A DNA stretch of 6,847 bases from positions 1-6,847 of the forward strand of contig JBEVJT010000095.1 of the NCBI GenBank assembly GCA_040510075.1, in the 5' to 3' direction. Source of the DNA: VAZQ01 sp040510075. Lineage in GTDB: Bacteria > Pseudomonadota > Alphaproteobacteria > Rhizobiales > Xanthobacteraceae. The notes below the pieces were generated by a model, which saw only the letters and a list, made by a program, of their open reading frames with translations, ran no database searches and was not told the DNA's origin. The translations under genes and the position numbers were made by a program. Of this stretch, positions 4,444 to 6,847 are shown in pieces (the first letter of the stretch is position 1; the number at the start of each line of letters is the position of its first letter).

Positions 4444-6847
4444 ATGGCGCACGTGATCGAACGCGATGTGGAAATCGAGCTGGCGCAAATCCGGCGCGAG
4501 CTGAGCGAGGCGCGCGCGCAGCAGACCGCCACTGCCCAGGTGCTCAAGACCATCAGCCGCTCGGCCTTCGACCTGCAGACGGTGCTCGACGCTCTTGCCG
4601 ACTCAGCCGTTCGCCTGTGCAACGCCTACGACTGCGCGATCTGGCGTCCGGAAGGCGACCGCCTTCGTCTCGCCGCCCATAAAGGCCCGATTGCCGTCCC
4701 CGAATATCTCCCCCTTGGCCGTGGAACGGTGACGGGTCGCTCGATCCTGGAGGGGAAGACCCTCCATGTCGCTGATCTTCAGGCCGAGGTCGAAGAGTTT
4801 CCGCAAGGCAGTGCCCACGCGCGACAGAGGGATTTCCGCACGCTGCTGCAGGTTCCCTTGATGCGCGAAGGTGTCGTCATTGGCTCCATCGGCCTTCGCC
4901 GCGTTGAGCAACAGCCGTTCAGCGAAGGGCAGATCGCGCTGCTCGAAACTTTCGCCGACCAGGCGGTGATCGCAATCGAGAATGCACGACTGTTCGAACA
5001 GGTGCAGTCGCGCACCCATGAGCTGAGTGAGGCGCTCGAATATCAGACAGCAACCGGCGATGTGCTCAACATCATCAGTCGCTCTCCCCGCGAGATCCAG
5101 CCCGTTTTCGATATGATCGCCGAAAGCGCGGCCCGGCTCTGTCACGCGCAGTTCTGCTTTGTCTACCGATTCGACGGCCAACTGCTCCATTTCGTCGCGC
5201 ATCACGGCGTCAGCGCTGATGTCAGCGAAATGAACCGGCGCAACTATCCCGCGTTGCCCAGTCGCAAAAGCGTGGCGGCTCGCGCGGTACTTGAGCGGCG
5301 CGTCGCGCAGATCCCCGATGTCAAAGCGGATCTGGAGTACGGGCTTGGTCATATGGCTGCCATCGCCGGGTATGGCAGTGCAGTAGGCGTGCCCATCCTG
5401 CGCGAGGGCGTTCCTATCGGGTCGATCGCAGTCACCCGCGCTCAGACAGGGCTGCTCCCGGAAAAACAGGTCGATCTCCTGAAGACCTTCGCCGACCAGG
5501 CGGCGATCGCCATCGAGAACGCGAGGCTGTTCGATGCCGAGCAGGCGCGCACCCGCGAGCTGTCCGCTTCGCTGCAGCAGCAAACGGCTACCGCCGACGT
5601 GCTCAAGGTCATCAGCCGCTCGGCGTTCGATCTGCAGACGGTGCTCGATACATTGGTGAGATCGGCGACCCGCCTATGCGATTCCTACGATGCATCCATT
5701 CTTTTGCGAGAAGGGGAATTTCTAGTCAGCCGAGCGCATTGCGGGCCCATCCCTATCGATTTCGTCAAATTGCCGCTGACGCGAGCCTGGACCGCAGGTC
5801 GCTGCGTCCTCGACGGCGCGCCCGTCCACGTGGACGATCTTTCGCGCGCGGGCGATGAGTTTCCGGAGGGGCAGGAGCTGGCGCTGCGCATGGGCCACCG
5901 CACCATCCTCTCTGTTCCGCTGTTGCGGGAAAGGGAGGCAATCGGTTGCCTCACGCTGCGTCGCACGGACGTGCGTCCATTCACGCCCCAGCAGATCAAT
6001 CTGGTCACGACCTTCGCCGACCAGGCGGTGATCGCGATCGAGAACGTGCGGCTGTTCGAGGACGTGCAGGCGCGCACGCGCGAGGTCACGGAAGCGCTGG
6101 CGCAGCAAACCGCCACGTCCGAAGTGTTGCGCGTCATTTCGAGCTCGCCGGGCGAGCTGAAGCCGGTATTTGATGCCATACTGTCGAATGCGACGCGTAT
6201 CTGTGAGGCCAAGTTCGGCACGTTGTATCTTTATGAGCAAGGTGCGTATCGGGTCGTAGCAACGCACAACGCGCCCCTTGCTTTAGCAGAAGTCTGGCGA
6301 CGCGATCCCCTGATCCGGCCGCCGGCAGACGTCCCCCTCGGCCGCATCGCCATTACGAAGAAACCGACCTATCTTGAGGACATCAAGACTACCCAATCGT
6401 ACAAAGACGGTGATCCATTCCTGGTCAACACGGTCGAGCTTGGTGGTTATCGGACCGTGCTTGCCGTGCCGATGCTCAAAGATGATGAGCTTATCGGCTC
6501 GATCAATATGCTTGGGCAGGAGGTTCGCCCGTTCGCCGACAAGCAGATCGAGCTGGTCAGCAATTTCGCCAAGCAGGCCGTCATCGCCATCGAGAACACG
6601 CGACTGCTGAACGAGTTGCGCGAGTCGCTGCAGCAGCAAACGGCGACCGCCGACGTGCTCAAGGTCATCAGCCGCTCGACGTTCGATCTGCAGACCGTGT
6701 TCGATACGCTGCTCCAATCCGCGGCAAGGCTCTGCGATGCAAAACCAGCCATGATCTGGCTGCAGCATGGCGAGTCCTACAAGCTGGCCGCAAGTTACGG
6801 CTTCTCTCCCGATTTTGAGGAGTTTTGTAACGAAAACCCAATCATGC
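4444..6847 (+). CDS. Multi-GAF sensor protein (probable histidine kinase), 3' end outside window
   Basis: The frame is open from ATG 4444 to the window edge, 801 codons with no stop. It reads as tandem GAF sensory domains at about residues 45-183, 219-363, 395-537, 573-722 and a fifth starting at 749. Each ends in the block F-A-D-Q-A-V-I-A-I-E-N-x-R-L-F (FAKQAVIAIENTRLL in the fourth), and each is preceded by a helical linker with QTAT at residues 27, 201, 380, 555 and 732. No membrane segment or signal peptide is seen, so it is probably cytoplasmic. Proteins of this type usually end in a histidine kinase module (HisKA or HWE plus HATPase), sometimes a nucleotide cyclase. The output domain is not in the window, so its class is inferred. 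No bilin-binding Cys motif is evident and the ligand is unknown. An in-frame TGA at 4387-4389 bounds the start. No clear ribosome binding site is seen; GTG 4453 is an alternative start. Confidence 0.88.
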   Translation, partial: MAHVIERDVEIELAQIRRELSEARAQQTATAQVLKTISRSAFDLQTVLDALADSAVRLCNAYDCAIWRPEGDRLRLAAHKGPIAVPEYLPLGRGTVTGRSILEGKTLHVADLQAEVEEFPQGSAHARQRDFRTLLQVPLMREGVVIGSIGLRRVEQQPFSEGQIALLETFADQAVIAIENARLFEQVQSRTHELSEALEYQTATGDVLNIISRSPREIQPVFDMIAESAARLCHAQFCFVYRFDGQLLHFVAHHGVSADVSEMNRRNYPALPSRKSVAARAVLERRVAQIPDVKADLEYGLGHMAAIAGYGSAVGVPILREGVPIGSIAVTRAQTGLLPEKQVDLLKTFADQAAIAIENARLFDAEQARTRELSASLQQQTATADVLKVISRSAFDLQTVLDTLVRSATRLCDSYDASILLREGEFLVSRAHCGPIPIDFVKLPLTRAWTAGRCVLDGAPVHVDDLSRAGDEFPEGQELALRMGHRTILSVPLLREREAIGCLTLRRTDVRPFTPQQINLVTTFADQAVIAIENVRLFEDVQARTREVTEALAQQTATSEVLRVISSSPGELKPVFDAILSNATRICEAKFGTLYLYEQGAYRVVATHNAPLALAEVWRRDPLIRPPADVPLGRIAITKKPTYLEDIKTTQSYKDGDPFLVNTVELGGYRTVLAVPMLKDDELIGSINMLGQEVRPFADKQIELVSNFAKQAVIAIENTRLLNELRESLQQQTATADVLKVISRSTFDLQTVFDTLLQSAARLCDAKPAMIWLQHGESYKLAASYGFSPDFEEFCNENPIM
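5572..5650 (+). repeat. 79-nt direct repeat within sensor gene, copy 1
   Basis: This segment covers the linker (LQQQTATADVLKVISRS...) before the third GAF domain. It matches 6628-6706 at 75 of 79 positions by hand count, in the same frame and exactly 1056 nt (352 codons) away. A more diverged version precedes the first GAF domain near 4522. Confidence 0.85.
6628..6706 (+). repeat. 79-nt direct repeat within sensor gene, copy 2
   Basis: This is the second copy of the linker repeat, before the fifth GAF domain. It differs from copy 1 at four positions, giving the protein changes Ala to Thr and Leu to Phe plus two silent changes. Confidence 0.85.

Noticed and set aside
4603..5583. 326-codon minus-strand open frame opposite the sensor gene
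   Set aside because: It is antisense to GAF domains with conserved motifs. Similar antisense frames recur at each GAF repeat, as expected from the repeated codons.
4522..6706. CRISPR-like or tandem repeat array from the recurring linker motif
   Set aside because: The copies are about 530 nt apart, in frame, and encode protein linkers between GAF domains. There are no short regular spacers.

Overview
The window looks like part of a GC-rich alphaproteobacterial chromosome, most likely Bradyrhizobium or a close relative in the Nitrobacteraceae. This rests on codon use, the style of the multi-GAF sensor protein, and three intergenic repeat types of the kind common in that group. This is recognition from memory, not a database match.

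Layout. Positions 1-985 (minus strand) hold the decayed end of a P22-like prophage. In transcription order these are the C-terminal third of a major capsid protein, a small intact-looking protein, and a head-completion (gp4-like) gene that stops after 27 codons. A second open frame of unknown identity then runs off the left edge. The capsid fragment breaks off near 985, where it abuts a coding-like stretch on the opposite strand (about 986-1125).

After a short palindromic repeat (1150-1170) comes an intact pirin-family gene (1255-2157, plus). It converges on a small DUF3291-type gene (2310-2681, minus), with a 114-nt structured repeat between them (2173-2286). The small gene is divergent from a large MFS_3-type exporter (2721-4373, plus) that carries a C-terminal soluble domain. 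A third repeat (4369-4435) overlaps the exporter stop codon and ends 8 nt before a long sensor gene (4444 to the right edge, plus). The sensor reads as four complete GAF domains and the start of a fifth, and its output domain lies outside the window.

Functional links are modest. The DUF3291-type protein and the exporter tail both resemble the dimeric alpha/beta barrel (antibiotic biosynthesis monooxygenase-like) group and are divergently arranged, so a shared role in handling a small molecule is possible but unproven. The pirin and sensor genes show no clear link to them. I found no convincing new multi-gene system. The most informative signals are the prophage breakpoints, the A-B-A-B arrangement of GAF domains, and the placement of a different repeat at each of three gene boundaries.
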